NCBI RefSeq assembly: GCF_000336635.1
Contig: NZ_AOLY01000002.1
Location: 40,233-104,232, forward strand
Direction: 5' to 3'
Length of the DNA: 64,000 nt
DNA from: Haloarcula japonica DSM 6131
GTDB taxonomy: Archaea; Halobacteriota; Halobacteria; Halobacteriales; Haloarculaceae
The number at the start of each line of letters is the position of its first letter. The stretch's first letter is position 1. The position numbers and the translations under genes are program-made. Under the pieces are notes generated by a model. That model made no database searches, had not been told where the DNA came from, and saw only the letters and a list, made by a program, of their open reading frames with translations. This document shows positions 34,491 through 43,174 of this stretch, piece by piece.

Positions 34491-34571
34491 TACAGCAGAT
34501 CACGTTATCTTCCCCGAAATTCGGGGCGTAACATATAACGCGCCGGACCGGCAAGGCTGAGAGAGATAGCC

Positions 34572-35627
34572 GTGGTGGACGACACAGAGCAACCGAAGAC
34601 CAGCAGCTCAGGGCAGTCGGTTTCTGAGGTGATGGATCGGCTCGAATCGCTCCGGTCCGAGGAGGAGGACCGTGCCGAGAGCGCCACCGCCGGCGTCCTG
34701 CTGGACCAGCTCCAAGAGGTCGAACAGCGGCTGCTGGCCTTCGGCGAGGCGCTGGGCGGCACCGCCGACACCGTGACCGACCTTCCGTTTACTGAGGAAG
34801 CCGGGCTGGACCACATGCCCGAACCGCTGTACGTCCGCCACGACACCGAGATGCTGAATCAGGTCACGTCGTGGCTCCTCCAAGACCAGCACATCGGGTT
34901 AGTGAGTCCCTACGGCACGGGAAAGACGGCGTTCCGTGAGATCGTGCTGCGGGACCTCTCGAAACACGAGGGCTTTGTCATCACACACCTGGACAACCCA
35001 CGCGAAACGACGCCCCGGAAACTGTACCAGACGGTGCTGACAGCCGCCTACGCCGCGGGCTACTCCATTGACCAGCGAAACTACTCACAGGTCCGCGACG
35101 GCATTCCGTGGGCGACTGCGGAGGCGAAAGACGCCGTCCACGAGATCGTCCGTCGCGTGCGCGAGGACGAGAAAACGCTCCTGTTGGTCGTCGACGAAAT
35201 CGAGGTGCTGGAGGCGGACCTGCTGTCGCCGCTGCAGGTGGCCGGCGACGCCGGCGTTCGGCTGTTCCTCACCGGGACACCGGAGGGGAAACGACGGGTG
35301 GCGGAGATTCGTGGGACGCTCGACTCCCGACTGCGGTACTACGAGGGTATCGACCCCTTCTCGCCGGAGGACGTGGCCGAGTACGCCGCCCGCTCGCTTG
35401 CGTATTTCCGGGACGAACCCTACGAGGGGCAGGCCCCGGACCTGTTCACCCGGGCCGCAATCGAGGATATCCACGAGCGGACCGATGGCAATCCCCGGGA
35501 AGTCCGCATCGAGTGTCGCGAACTGTTCACAAGGGCGGCGTTCGTCTGGTACCGGACCGGGCAGGACATTTCTCGCATCCAGATTACGCCGGAACTGCGC
35601 CATCGGCGGTTCGGAATGGGTCGCTGA
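34572..35627 (+). CDS. AAA+/STAND-like P-loop ATPase (Orc-type fold, no winged helix seen)
   Basis: A 351-aa ATPase starting at GTG 34572. Residues 1-65 form a Glu/Ser-rich, probably coiled-coil segment (S-E-V-M-D-R-L-E-S-L-R-S-E-E-E). Walker A is SPYGTGKTAF (about 111-120); Walker B is LLLVVDEIEVLEAD; sensor 1 region is VRLFLTGTPEGKRRVAE; sensor 2 is likely in TDGNPREVRIECRELF. The order and the T-P-E-G-K-R loop resemble Orc1/Cdc6 or ExeA-type ATPases, but there is no recognisable winged-helix domain at the C-terminus, so an origin role is unlikely. A thermosome gene follows 130 bp later with its own promoter. Confidence 0.75.
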   Translation: MVDDTEQPKTSSSGQSVSEVMDRLESLRSEEEDRAESATAGVLLDQLQEVEQRLLAFGEALGGTADTVTDLPFTEEAGLDHMPEPLYVRHDTEMLNQVTSWLLQDQHIGLVSPYGTGKTAFREIVLRDLSKHEGFVITHLDNPRETTPRKLYQTVLTAAYAAGYSIDQRNYSQVRDGIPWATAEAKDAVHEIVRRVREDEKTLLLVVDEIEVLEADLLSPLQVAGDAGVRLFLTGTPEGKRRVAEIRGTLDSRLRYYEGIDPFSPEDVAEYAARSLAYFRDEPYEGQAPDLFTRAAIEDIHERTDGNPREVRIECRELFTRAAFVWYRTGQDISRIQITPELRHRRFGMGR

Positions 35628-35722
35628 GCGGCCCTGAACGGGTATATAAACCACCCACGCTAAGTAGTATCACACCGTCGAGTGTGGCATGTAGTAAGGC
35701 GATATGCCGGCCATGACCATAG

Positions 35723-35732
35723 CTTTTATATA
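35723..35732 (+). promoter_or_regulatory. TATA box of the thermosome gene
   Basis: CTTTTATATA at 35723-35732 lies about 31 bp before the ATG at 35759, consistent with a very short leader. A second TATA-like GTATATAAAC occurs at 35642-35651 but is too distant to serve this start directly. Confidence 0.65.
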
Positions 35733-35758
35733 GAATCACATTCAATCATCGTTTGACT

Positions 35759-37456
35759 ATGGCTCAACAGCAGATGGGCAACCAGCCCATGATTGTACTT
35801 TCCGAGGAGTCCCAGCGGACATCCGGAAAGGACGCGCAGTCGATGAACATCACGGCCGGGACGGCCGTCGCCGAGGCCGTTCGGACGACACTGGGTCCGA
35901 AGGGCATGGACAAGATGCTCGTCGACAACTCGGGCTCGGTCGTCGTCACGAACGACGGCGTCACCATCCTCGACGAGATGGACATCGAGCACCCCGCCGC
36001 CAACATGATCGTCGAGGTCGCCCAGACCCAGGAAGACGAAGTGGGCGACGGCACGACCACGGCGGTCGTCATGGCCGGCGAACTCCTCTCGAAGGCCGAG
36101 GAACTCCTCGACCAGGACATCCACGCCAGCATCCTGGCCCAGGGATACCGCCAGGCCGCCGAGAAAGCCAAGGAGATCCTCGAAGACAACGCCATCGACG
36201 TCGCGGCCGACGACACGGAGACCCTCGAGAAGGTCGCCGCGACCGCGATGACCGGCAAGGGCGCGGAGTCCTCCAAGGACGTCCTCGCCGAACTCGTCGT
36301 GCGTGCCGCTCAGTCCGTCGTCGACGACGACGGCACCGTCGACACCGACAACATCCAGCTCGAAACCGTCGTCGGCGGCGCGACCGACGAATCCGAGCTC
36401 GTCGAGGGCGTCATCGTGGACAAGGAGCGCGTCCACGACAACATGCCCTTCGCCGTCGAGGACGCCGACGTGGCCCTGCTCGACACGGCCATCGAGGTTC
36501 CGGAAACGGAGCTCGACACCGAGGTCAACGTCACCGACCCCGACCAGCTCCAGCAGTTCCTCGACCAGGAAGAGAAACAGCTCAAGGAGATGGTCGACAA
36601 GCTCAAAGAAGCCGGTGCTGACGTCGTCTTCTGCCAGAAGGGCATCGACGACATGGCCCAGCACTACCTCGCCCAGGAAGGCATCCTGGCCGTGCGCCGC
36701 GCCAAGAAGTCCGACATCGAAGCGCTCTCGCGCTCGACCGGCGCGCGCATCATCTCGAACATCGATGACATCGAAGCCGACGACCTCGGCTTCGCCGGCT
36801 CCGTCGCCCAGAAGGACATCGCCGGCGACGAGCGCATCTTCGTCGAGGACGTCGAGGACGCCCGCGCTGTCACGATGATTCTCCGCGGCGGCACCGAACA
36901 CGTCGTCGACGAAGTCGAGCGCGCCATCGAGGACTCGCTCGGCGTCGTCGCCGCCACGCTGGAGGACGGCAAGGTCCTGCCCGGCGGCGGTGCCCCCGAG
37001 ACGCAGCTCGCCCTCGGTCTCCGAGACCACGCCGACTCCGTCGGTGGCCGCGAACAGCTCGCCGTCGAAGCGTTCGCCGACGCCATCGACGTCATCCCGC
37101 GCACCCTCGCCGAGAACGCCGGTCTCGACCCGATCGACTCGCTGGTCGACCTCCGCAGCAAGCACGACGGTGGCGCAGTCACCTCCGGGCTTGACGCCTA
37201 CACCGGCGAGGTCGTCGACATGGAAGAGGACGGCGTCGTCGAGCCGCTCCGTGTCAAGACCCAGGCTGTCGAAAGCGCAACCGAAGCAGCCGTCATGATC
37301 CTCCGTATCGATGATGTCATCGCTGCTGGCGACCTCAAGGGTGGCCAGGGCGACGACGACGAGGACGAAGGCGGACCTGGCGGCCCAGGCGGCGCGCCCG
37401 GCGGAATGGGCGGCGGCATGGGCGGCATGGGCGGCGGTATGGGCGGCATGATGTAA
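35759..37456 (+). CDS. thermosome subunit (group II chaperonin)
   Basis: ATP-driven group II chaperonin (CCT/thermosome) that encloses unfolded proteins. The 565-aa product has the start [23 protein letters not shown]-site motifs [31 protein letters not shown], and [16 protein letters not shown], with Asp in GDGTT catalytic. The Gly/Met-rich tail (G-G-M repeats) is the usual haloarchaeal C-terminus that fills the cavity. The frame extends to a TTG at 35753; the ATG at 35759 fits. Which paralogue (cct1-3) it is cannot be told from this sequence alone, so the symbol is blank. Confidence 0.96.
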   Translation: MAQQQMGNQPMIVLSEESQRTSGKDAQSMNITAGTAVAEAVRTTLGPKGMDKMLVDNSGSVVVTNDGVTILDEMDIEHPAANMIVEVAQTQEDEVGDGTTTAVVMAGELLSKAEELLDQDIHASILAQGYRQAAEKAKEILEDNAIDVAADDTETLEKVAATAMTGKGAESSKDVLAELVVRAAQSVVDDDGTVDTDNIQLETVVGGATDESELVEGVIVDKERVHDNMPFAVEDADVALLDTAIEVPETELDTEVNVTDPDQLQQFLDQEEKQLKEMVDKLKEAGADVVFCQKGIDDMAQHYLAQEGILAVRRAKKSDIEALSRSTGARIISNIDDIEADDLGFAGSVAQKDIAGDERIFVEDVEDARAVTMILRGGTEHVVDEVERAIEDSLGVVAATLEDGKVLPGGGAPETQLALGLRDHADSVGGREQLAVEAFADAIDVIPRTLAENAGLDPIDSLVDLRSKHDGGAVTSGLDAYTGEVVDMEEDGVVEPLRVKTQAVESATEAAVMILRIDDVIAAGDLKGGQGDDDEDEGGPGGPGGAPGGMGGGMGGMGGGMGGMM

Positions 37457-37783
37457 AACCACTTTTTGCACTTCACTCGCGCCGCTTCGCGGCGCTCGTT
37501 CAGGCAAAAACGTGGGGAAAAATCGCTGCTCGTTCCTGTCGCGCCGCTTCGCGGCGCGGTAGTCACTCGCTGCGATTGAACCGGCGCGCTTCGCGCGCCG
37601 GATGCTTGCCCTACTCGTCGATTAAAGCGACAATCACCGCGGTTCTATATTTTCTATCGTCAATCTGGGTTAGTGTCGACGCTGTTTGAGTAGTGGCCTC
37701 AATCCAAACGGCTAGCCCGAGTATGAAGCAGACATATCACAAGCAGACGCCACGGTCAAACCGACGCGCCCCCTTGAATCGGT
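37457..37783. other. 327-bp gap after the thermosome gene with three GC-rich hairpins
   Basis: No gene. A T-rich CACTTTTTGCAC follows the thermosome stop and may end transcription. Three hairpins with TTC loops follow: GCGCCGC/GCGGCGC at 37479-37495, the same sequence at 37541-37557, and CCGGCGCGC/GCGCGCCGG at 37581-37601. The remainder is lower in G+C, including AT-rich TCTATATTTTCTATCGTC at about 37644. Confidence 0.5.
37479..37601. repeat. three TTC-loop palindromic hairpins
   Basis: Two identical 17-nt palindromes (7-bp stems) at 37479-37495 and 37541-37557, and a 21-nt palindrome (9-bp stem) at 37581-37601. All have the same TTC loop and are flanked by short common pieces such as CACTCGC. 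This looks like a small intergenic repeat family acting as transcript 3-prime-end structure. Confidence 0.55.
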
Positions 37784-38008
37784 ATGGACCTGACACGGGC
37801 TGAACGGCGACTGCTGTGGACTGGAACGGCGCTGGCGGGCGTGCTACATGTACTCGTTCCGGGACTGTTACTGTCGCTGGCGCGGCTTGGCTATCGCTGG
37901 GTACTGTCGGTAGAGTTTACGCCACAGGACGGGGCCCGTCGCCGGGTCAGGCTGCTCGGCGTGGGGAATCTCGTCGTTGCGGCAGTACTGAAACGGATAC
38001 TCGACTGA
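37784..38008 (+). CDS. small membrane protein of unknown function
   Basis: A 74-aa protein with one or two hydrophobic segments (about residues 12-33, and 58-70 more weakly) and a basic central loop Q-D-G-A-R-R-R-V-R-L-L. Starts MDLTRAERRLLWTGTALAGV at 37784. It stands alone, with hairpins before it and a convergent LOG-family gene 7 bp after it. No motif; reality supported mainly by codon character and hydrophobic pattern. Confidence 0.6.
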   Translation: MDLTRAERRLLWTGTALAGVLHVLVPGLLLSLARLGYRWVLSVEFTPQDGARRRVRLLGVGNLVVAAVLKRILD

Positions 38009-38015
38009 CAGCGAG

Positions 38016-38477
38016 CTACTGCACGGCGGACTCGACGTATTCGACGGCCTCGGCGGGCGTCTCAACGTGTGCGATGGCGTCGCCGCCAGCCGCGCTGTCC
38101 AGACGGTGGGTTCCCAGACCGGCGACGGGCCGGCCCATGTCGAGCGCGTGGCCGAGTTCCGAGAGCGTCCCGGTGCCACCGTCAACAGCGATTACGGCCG
38201 CACCGTTCATCACGACGAGGACGTTCCGGGCATTGCCCATCTCGGTCACTATCACCGTTTCGACGTAGTCGTTCGCGGCAGCCCGACGCTCGCCGGGCAA
38301 GATACCGATGGTGTGACCGCCGGCCTCGCTTGCGCCGCGGCAGGCGGCTTCCATCACGCCGGAGAGACCGCCACAGACCACATCGTGGCCATGCTCACCG
38401 AGTCGTCGCCCGACCTCCCGTGCCTGCTGGTACTGTTCGTCGGTAACTGTCGAGCCGCCGATGACCGAAACGCGCAT
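38016..38477 (-). CDS. LOG-family/TIGR00725-like Rossmann protein
   Basis: A 153-aa protein related to the LOG (lysine decarboxylase-like, cytokinin-nucleoside phosphoribohydrolase) superfamily. Visible: MRVSVIGGSTVTDEQYQQAR, the nucleotide loop VVCGGLSGVMEAACRGASEA, and the motif VIAVDGGTGTLSELGHAL, the P-G-G-x-G-T-x2-E equivalent (here D-G-G-T-G-T-L-S-E). Shorter than plant LOG proteins; matches the TIGR00725 group annotated as Rossmann-fold nucleotide-binding. The true substrate in archaea is unknown. It lies downstream of phaC on the same strand, 39 bp after it, so it may receive readthrough. Confidence 0.85.
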   Translation of the reverse strand: MRVSVIGGSTVTDEQYQQAREVGRRLGEHGHDVVCGGLSGVMEAACRGASEAGGHTIGILPGERRAAANDYVETVIVTEMGNARNVLVVMNGAAVIAVDGGTGTLSELGHALDMGRPVAGLGTHRLDSAAGGDAIAHVETPAEAVEYVESAVQ

Positions 38478-38516
38478 GGCTGGTCGTGCAGCGGGAAACA
38501 GAAAAACAGCGCCGGA

Positions 38517-39950
38517 TTACAGCTGGTCGAGCCAGTCCTGCGCGCGGGACTCGGTTGTCTCGGCGATGTCGGCCAGTTCGGCCGCGTCGTAGTCAGCCAG
38601 GTCTGCAACGCTGTGGATGCCGGCGTCGTGCAGCCGATCGGCGTATGTCGGGCCGATGCCGGAGACGGAATCGACATCGACGGGTTCGTCGGTCGAATCG
38701 TCTTTGTCCTCGGTAGCGTCGGCATCGACATCGTCAGTCGCGTCGACGTCGATGTCGGTGAGTTCCGACTGGTCTACCGCGTCGTCTCCAGCCGCTTCGG
38801 GGGATTCGACCTCGATATCGACTTCCTCGCTCCCTTTGCTGCGCTCGGAGTACCACTTGGCGACCTCGGGCCAGAGGTCAGCGTGGGTCGACGACGAGAC
38901 GGAGAGGCCGATGTGGCCCGTCGAGAACTCGATGGTCCGGGTATCGTCGCTAGCGATGACGTCGTTGAACGGCTTGGAGGCCTCCGGCGGGATAAGGTGG
39001 TCGTACTCACCCATGAGCTGGAGGACAGGCATGTCGATGTTGTCCAGGTCGACGTGCTTGCCGTTGAGTTCCAGTTCGTTCTTGTATAGTTTGTTGTCCT
39101 GGTACACGTCTTCGAGGAACTGAACGTAGGCCTCACCGGCCACGTCGATGCCGTCGCCGAGCCACCGCTCCATGCGGCCGAAGTTCTCGACGAAGCCCTC
39201 GTTCTCCATGTTCTCCGCGAACCGGATGTACTTCGTGACGTAGTTCTCGACCGGATCCATCAGCGCGAACCCGATATCGAGCATATCCGAGGGGACGTTG
39301 CCGAACGTGTCGACGACGTCCTGCGGGGAGTAGTACTCCTCAGAGCCCCACTCTTCGAGGACGCCGCCGGTGTGATCGAAGCATAGCCCGGCAGCCATCA
39401 GGCCCAGGGTATTGACTTTCTCCTTGTGGAGCGCGGAGTACATCACCGACATCGTGCCGCCCATACAGTAGCCGAGGATGTTGATCGCGTCTTGGCCGGA
39501 CCGCTCGCGGACTACGTCGACGCAGTTGTCCATGTAGCGGTTGACGTAGTCGTCGAGTGTGAGGTGCTGATCGAGCCGCGAGGGCTCGTTCCAGTCGATG
39601 AGGTACACGTCGTGGCCCGCCTCCAGCAGGCGTCGGACGACCGACCGCTCCTCCTGCAGGTCGAGGATGTACGGCCGGTTGATCAGCGCGTAGACGATGA
39701 GGATCGGAACGGCTTCCTTGTCCGCCTCGGCGACTTCGATGCCGGCGGCCTCCGCGTCGTAATGGAGGAGTTCGAGCTTGTTCTCCTCGTAGACGACCTC
39801 GCTCGGCGTCTGGCCGACTTCGACGGACTCCATCAGCTCCAGGCGCTCGCCGGCGATCTGACTGGTCTCGGCGGCGTCAGTCATGTTCTCAAGCGTCTTG
39901 CGCTGCCAGTTGAGCGCGGCCTCGAACGGGTTGAAAGGGTTGCTGGACAT
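38517..39950 (-). CDS. phaC: class III polyhydroxyalkanoate synthase subunit PhaC
   Basis: Polymerises 3-hydroxyacyl-CoA into PHA on granules, together with PhaE. The 477-aa product carries the lipase-box-like GYCMGG with nucleophile Cys162, general base His346 in STGHIGLS and Asp317 in [10 protein letters not shown]; this triad matches what I recall for Haloarcula PhaC. The C-terminus is extended: residues about 375-425 are Asp/Glu-rich, and the last 50 form a helix-hairpin-helix-like domain ([20 protein letters not shown]). Haloarchaeal PhaC proteins are known to have long C-terminal extensions. Last gene of phaR-phaP-phaE-phaC, 3 bp after phaE. Confidence 0.96.
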   Translation of the reverse strand: MSSNPFNPFEAALNWQRKTLENMTDAAETSQIAGERLELMESVEVGQTPSEVVYEENKLELLHYDAEAAGIEVAEADKEAVPILIVYALINRPYILDLQEERSVVRRLLEAGHDVYLIDWNEPSRLDQHLTLDDYVNRYMDNCVDVVRERSGQDAINILGYCMGGTMSVMYSALHKEKVNTLGLMAAGLCFDHTGGVLEEWGSEEYYSPQDVVDTFGNVPSDMLDIGFALMDPVENYVTKYIRFAENMENEGFVENFGRMERWLGDGIDVAGEAYVQFLEDVYQDNKLYKNELELNGKHVDLDNIDMPVLQLMGEYDHLIPPEASKPFNDVIASDDTRTIEFSTGHIGLSVSSSTHADLWPEVAKWYSERSKGSEEVDIEVESPEAAGDDAVDQSELTDIDVDATDDVDADATEDKDDSTDEPVDVDSVSGIGPTYADRLHDAGIHSVADLADYDAAELADIAETTESRAQDWLDQL

Positions 39951-39953
39951 GGG

Positions 39954-40499
39954 TTACTCTTCCAGGTGTTCGAGGATGCGGTCGAGCTTCTGTTCGACCG
40001 CGTGCTGGCGGCGCTCCAGTTCGATGAGGCGCTCGCCGATCTCGTCGACGTCGTTTCGCGTTGGGAACCCAAGCTGTTCCAGCGTGTCTTGGCTCAGGTC
40101 GTCCGCTTCCTGTTGCATCTCCATCATCGACTCGACGAGCTGGCCGTTCGCGGCCGCAAATGCGGAGGTGCCCATGACGTGTTTGAACGCCTCGTTGGCG
40201 GACTGCAGCCAGATGTCACGGAACTCGGCGGGGTCGACGTCCTCGCCCTGTGCGGCGTCGGTCGAGCGTTCGACCATCTGCTCGGCAGCGTCGATCCACT
40301 CCTCGTAGGCGCGGTTGTAGCCGTCCATCCCGTCGGCAAGGTCCTCTTGCTCCGGGATCGTATCCTCGACGGCATCGGCCCACGACTCCACGAAGGCCGC
40401 CTGGGCCTTCATGTTCTGCTCCATCGAGTCAGCGACCGCGTTGTTCATCTCCTCAACCATCTCCGTCCATTCCTCCTGAATGTTGTTTGGATTACTCAT
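39954..40499 (-). CDS. phaE: polyhydroxyalkanoate synthase subunit PhaE
   Basis: The activating partner of class III PhaC. A 181-aa helical protein starting MSNPNNIQEEWTEMVEEMNN with FRDIWLQSANEAFKHVMGTS and VDEIGERLIELERRQHAVEQ near the C-terminus, the haloarchaeal PhaE pattern (shorter than bacterial PhaE). The open frame extends to 40526, but the ATG at 40499 is the family start. It ends 3 bp before phaC, so translation is tightly linked. Confidence 0.94.
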   Translation of the reverse strand: MSNPNNIQEEWTEMVEEMNNAVADSMEQNMKAQAAFVESWADAVEDTIPEQEDLADGMDGYNRAYEEWIDAAEQMVERSTDAAQGEDVDPAEFRDIWLQSANEAFKHVMGTSAFAAANGQLVESMMEMQQEADDLSQDTLEQLGFPTRNDVDEIGERLIELERRQHAVEQKLDRILEHLEE

Positions 40500-40544
40500 A
40501 ATAGTACCTCGGCGGCGGGCGCACAAAAAAACCGACTGTCGTTC

Positions 40545-41102
40545 TTACGCTTCGACGTCGACAGCGTCGGCGGCTTCGGCCTGCACTTCCTCGACCTGCT
40601 CCTGAATTTCCTCGACCTGTTCCTGCACTTCTTCGAGCTGCTCACCGAACTGTTCGGCGGCCTCGACGGACTGCGCTTCGAGTTCCTCGTGGGCCTCGAC
40701 GAGCATGTCGACCTGCTCGTTGACGGCCGTGACGTACTCGTCAGTCATCTCGTCGTAGGTGTCGACACCCTCTTCCAGTTCGGTTTCCATGTTGTCGAAG
40801 ACCTCGGCGTGGTTCTCGAGCAGGAAGTCGAACTGCTCGTCGACGGTCTCGCGGATCTGCTCGACGGTTTCGGTCATGCCGGGCATCGTCGACGCCATCG
40901 CGTCGAGATAGCTGTGGAACGCGGTCTGCTGGAGCTCGACACCGCGGCGCTGTGCCGACTCCTGCGTGTCGAGGCTATCGATGACCGCACTGTTGACGTT
41001 CTGTTGGAAGGAAACGCTCTGTTCGAGCGCCTTCTGGCTCTGCTCAATCGTGGCACGCTGCATCTCGAACGCTGTCGTGACGGGGGTTGTGTAGTCTACC
41101 AT
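40545..41102 (-). CDS. phaP: phasin PhaP (PHA granule structural protein)
   Basis: A 185-aa almost fully helical amphipathic protein: heptad-rich, with EQLEEVQEQVEEIQEQVEEV near the C-terminus. No enzymatic motif. Position in the operon and the start MVDYTTPVTTAFEMQRATIE match the haloarchaeal phasin that coats PHA granules and controls their size. The frame opens further up, inside the AbrB-type gene, but the ATG at 41102 is the natural start; phaR ends 7 bp before it. Confidence 0.88.
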   Translation of the reverse strand: MVDYTTPVTTAFEMQRATIEQSQKALEQSVSFQQNVNSAVIDSLDTQESAQRRGVELQQTAFHSYLDAMASTMPGMTETVEQIRETVDEQFDFLLENHAEVFDNMETELEEGVDTYDEMTDEYVTAVNEQVDMLVEAHEELEAQSVEAAEQFGEQLEEVQEQVEEIQEQVEEVQAEAADAVDVEA

Positions 41103-41109
41103 TGTTGGA

Positions 41110-41409
41110 TTACTCGCTGTTGTTGTTAGTGACCGGGAGGACGACGGCTTGAACGATATCGCCTTCGTCGATGCCCAGCGCCTCTCGCTCCGCATCGGGG
41201 ATGCTGATCCGACCCCCGCTCTGTACGCGGGTCTTGAACGTCGCCATCTGACTCATGGCACCGAGCTGATTCATATCGAAACTCGGCATGCCACCGTTGG
41301 CGAACATCTGTTTCATCAGCTGCTGTTGCTGTTCCATCGCGTTCTCGCTCGCCTGTTGCATCCCCTTGAACATCGGAGGCCACATCAGGCCATCATCCTC
41401 GTCGGCCAT
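41110..41409 (-). CDS. phaR: AbrB-type PHA regulator PhaR
   Basis: A 99-aa protein with an amphipathic Met/Gln-rich N-terminal half (MWPPMFKGMQQASENAMEQQ), able to associate with granules, and a C-terminal AbrB/SpoVT swapped-hairpin DNA-binding domain: VQSGGRISIPDAEREALGID, then EGDIVQAVVLPV. An AbrB-type PhaR that regulates the phaRP promoter and associates with granules has been described in Haloferax mediterranei; position and domain match here. First gene of phaR-phaP-phaE-phaC. Candidate binding repeats lie just upstream of its TATA box. Confidence 0.87.
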   Translation of the reverse strand: MADEDDGLMWPPMFKGMQQASENAMEQQQQLMKQMFANGGMPSFDMNQLGAMSQMATFKTRVQSGGRISIPDAEREALGIDEGDIVQAVVLPVTNNNSE

Positions 41410-41437
41410 CGGTCAACTACATGTTCGCTCCTCAACA

Positions 41438-41493
41438 GTATAAACCTTCCGCTGAACACCATTGAATACCATTGAATGGCAAAAGATGGTATT
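41438..41493 (-). promoter_or_regulatory. phaR promoter and candidate PhaR operator
   Basis: For the phaR strand the TATA element GGTTTATACT lies at 41446-41437, about 30 bp from the ATG at 41409. Just upstream is a perfect tandem repeat of ACCATTGAAT (41458-41467 and 41468-41477). Overlapping it, AATACCA (41465-41471) and TGGTATT (41487-41493) form a 7-bp inverted repeat with centres 22 bp apart, about two helical turns, as expected for a dimeric AbrB-type protein. Binding is inferred. Confidence 0.55.
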
Positions 41494-41648
41494 AGCCGTT
41501 CAGGAGCGTCGATGGGCATGCTACGCCCTGCAGCACCGATAACTGCAACCCAAATACGCGTCTGACGCCCGTTAGACGGCGTGTACCGACAACTGAGACG
41601 AAACCAACACCAAGGTTTAATACTCCGACCAATAAACTACCAGAACAG

Positions 41649-42254
41649 ATGAGTTCTGAATCGCCACGAAACCCGCTGTTAGACACATGGACTGAAACAT
41701 CGTCACATATGTTCAACAGCGTCGTCGCAGCTAACCGGGCAGCGTTCGCCGCGTTTGGCGTCCAGCAGGAGGATGAGAACGGCGTAACGCCCGCAGACCG
41801 TATCGAACCGGACGAAGACCTCCCGGAATGGCACGTCTCGATCTCCGAAGACCACCCGGGCCGCCTCGGCGTCGGCGACCACGTCGATTTCACGAAGACA
41901 ATCTCGGAAAACGACGTGCAACAGTTCGCCGCCGCGAGCGGCGACACGAACCCGCTTCACTTAGACGACGAGTTCGCGGAGCAGACACGCTTCCGTGGCC
42001 GTATCGCCCACGGAACGCTCGTCGGGAGCCTCATCAGTGCGGCGCTGGCGCGGCTACCTGGGCTGACGATCTACCTCTCGCAGGATCTGGAGTTCCACAA
42101 CCCGGTCCGTATCGGCGACCGACTCACTGCCGAATGTGAGATCGTCGAGGACCTTGGCGACGAACAGTATCGCCTGACTACGCGCGTCCTCGTTGCCGAT
42201 GAAGTTGTCATCGACGGCGAAGCGGTCGTCCTCATCGACGACCTGCCGGAATAA
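41649..42254 (+). CDS. phaJ: MaoC-family (R)-specific enoyl-CoA hydratase PhaJ
   Basis: Hydrates trans-2-enoyl-CoA to (R)-3-hydroxyacyl-CoA, supplying PHA synthase from beta-oxidation. The 201-aa hotdog protein carries the hydratase-2 motif in the segment ASGDTNPLHLDDEFAEQTRF with catalytic Asp and His, and FRGRIAHGTLVGSLIS. The N-terminal 60 residues precede the hotdog and resemble a granule-associated helix (LLDTWTETSSHMFNSVVAAN). TATA-like GGTTTAATAC at 41614-41623. It is divergent from phaR across the operator region, so both directions may answer to the same regulator. Confidence 0.9.
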   Translation: MSSESPRNPLLDTWTETSSHMFNSVVAANRAAFAAFGVQQEDENGVTPADRIEPDEDLPEWHVSISEDHPGRLGVGDHVDFTKTISENDVQQFAAASGDTNPLHLDDEFAEQTRFRGRIAHGTLVGSLISAALARLPGLTIYLSQDLEFHNPVRIGDRLTAECEIVEDLGDEQYRLTTRVLVADEVVIDGEAVVLIDDLPE

Positions 42255-42255
42255 C

Positions 42256-43098
42256 TCAGCAGAACGCCTGAACGGCCCGGTTGAAACGGTCGGGATGTTC
42301 CCGCGGCGGACAGTGCCCGCAGTTCTCGAAGATCTTCAGTGTGCTATCAGTAACCGTTCCAGCCGCCTGCTCGGACCACCGACGGGGGAGCAGCGGGTCG
42401 ACGGCCCCGTGAATCAGCATCGTCGGCACGTCTATCTCAGTTAGCCGGTCGGAGTAGTCCGTTCGAAAGCCACACCACCGGAACTCGCTGCGCTGCCAGC
42501 GCCGCATCGCCCGGACGGTCTGTCGATCGACGACGCTGTCGATGTCCTCGACCAGTTGCTGGGGCGGCTCTCCGGGACCCATACTTCGGAGACTGTTTCT
42601 GATCGCCGACTGGGACGACCCGACGCCCTGCCACAGCATGTTGCCGAATATCGGCGTCTGCAAGACGCTACTGGCCGCTGTGCGCCAGTAGGCATCGGCT
42701 CCCAGCCCGTAGCTGTCGACTAACACCAGTCGCTCGACGGGGCCGCCATCGAGCGCGTGACCGAGCGCGATTGCACCGCCCATCGAGAGGCCGGCTAACG
42801 CGGGTTCTTCGATGCCGAGCGCATCGATGAACTCGGCAAGGGTCTCCAGGTAGTAGTCGGTCGTGTACGCGCGGTCGGGCTTGTCGCTGTCGCCGTGGCC
42901 CGGCAAATCGAGTGCATACACCGTTCGCTCCGGCGCAAGTGCGGGCAGTGCGTGTCGCCAAGAGACGGTCGCGGCGTCCAGCCCGATACCGTGGAGAAAC
43001 ACCATCGGCGGCCCCTCGCCGCCGGTCCGGTAGTGAATATCGACGTCCTCGCCGTCGACGGACAGCTCGACGCGTTCGGACGAAATCCCTGTGGTCAT
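42256..43098 (-). CDS. alpha/beta-fold hydrolase
   Basis: A 280-aa alpha/beta hydrolase. Oxyanion HGIGLDAATVSW, nucleophile Ser in ALAGLSMGGAIALGHA, Asp in LIHGAVDPLLPRRW, and His in ENCGHCPPREHPDR. It is convergent with phaJ (2 bp between stops). Being beside the PHA locus it may act on PHA intermediates or depolymerise short chains, but its overall look is that of a general ester or epoxide hydrolase. The longer frame to 43314 lacks family sequence; the ATG at 43098 is chosen. Confidence 0.85.
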   Translation of the reverse strand: MTTGISSERVELSVDGEDVDIHYRTGGEGPPMVFLHGIGLDAATVSWRHALPALAPERTVYALDLPGHGDSDKPDRAYTTDYYLETLAEFIDALGIEEPALAGLSMGGAIALGHALDGGPVERLVLVDSYGLGADAYWRTAASSVLQTPIFGNMLWQGVGSSQSAIRNSLRSMGPGEPPQQLVEDIDSVVDRQTVRAMRRWQRSEFRWCGFRTDYSDRLTEIDVPTMLIHGAVDPLLPRRWSEQAAGTVTDSTLKIFENCGHCPPREHPDRFNRAVQAFC

Positions 43099-43174
43099 CG
43101 GCGTTCGTTCGGGACCGAGCGCGTATGAGCCTTTGTATCGACTCAATGACGACGGCCGCGGTATCCGAGGGCGG

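Noticed and set aside
35726..37507. 593-codon reverse frame opposite the thermosome gene
   Set aside because: Val/Asp/Leu-rich mirror translation produced by GC-rich third positions; the forward frame is a clear chaperonin.
39426..41129. 567-codon forward frame opposite phaC, phaE and phaP
   Set aside because: Antisense shadow with no domain; the reverse-strand genes are certain.
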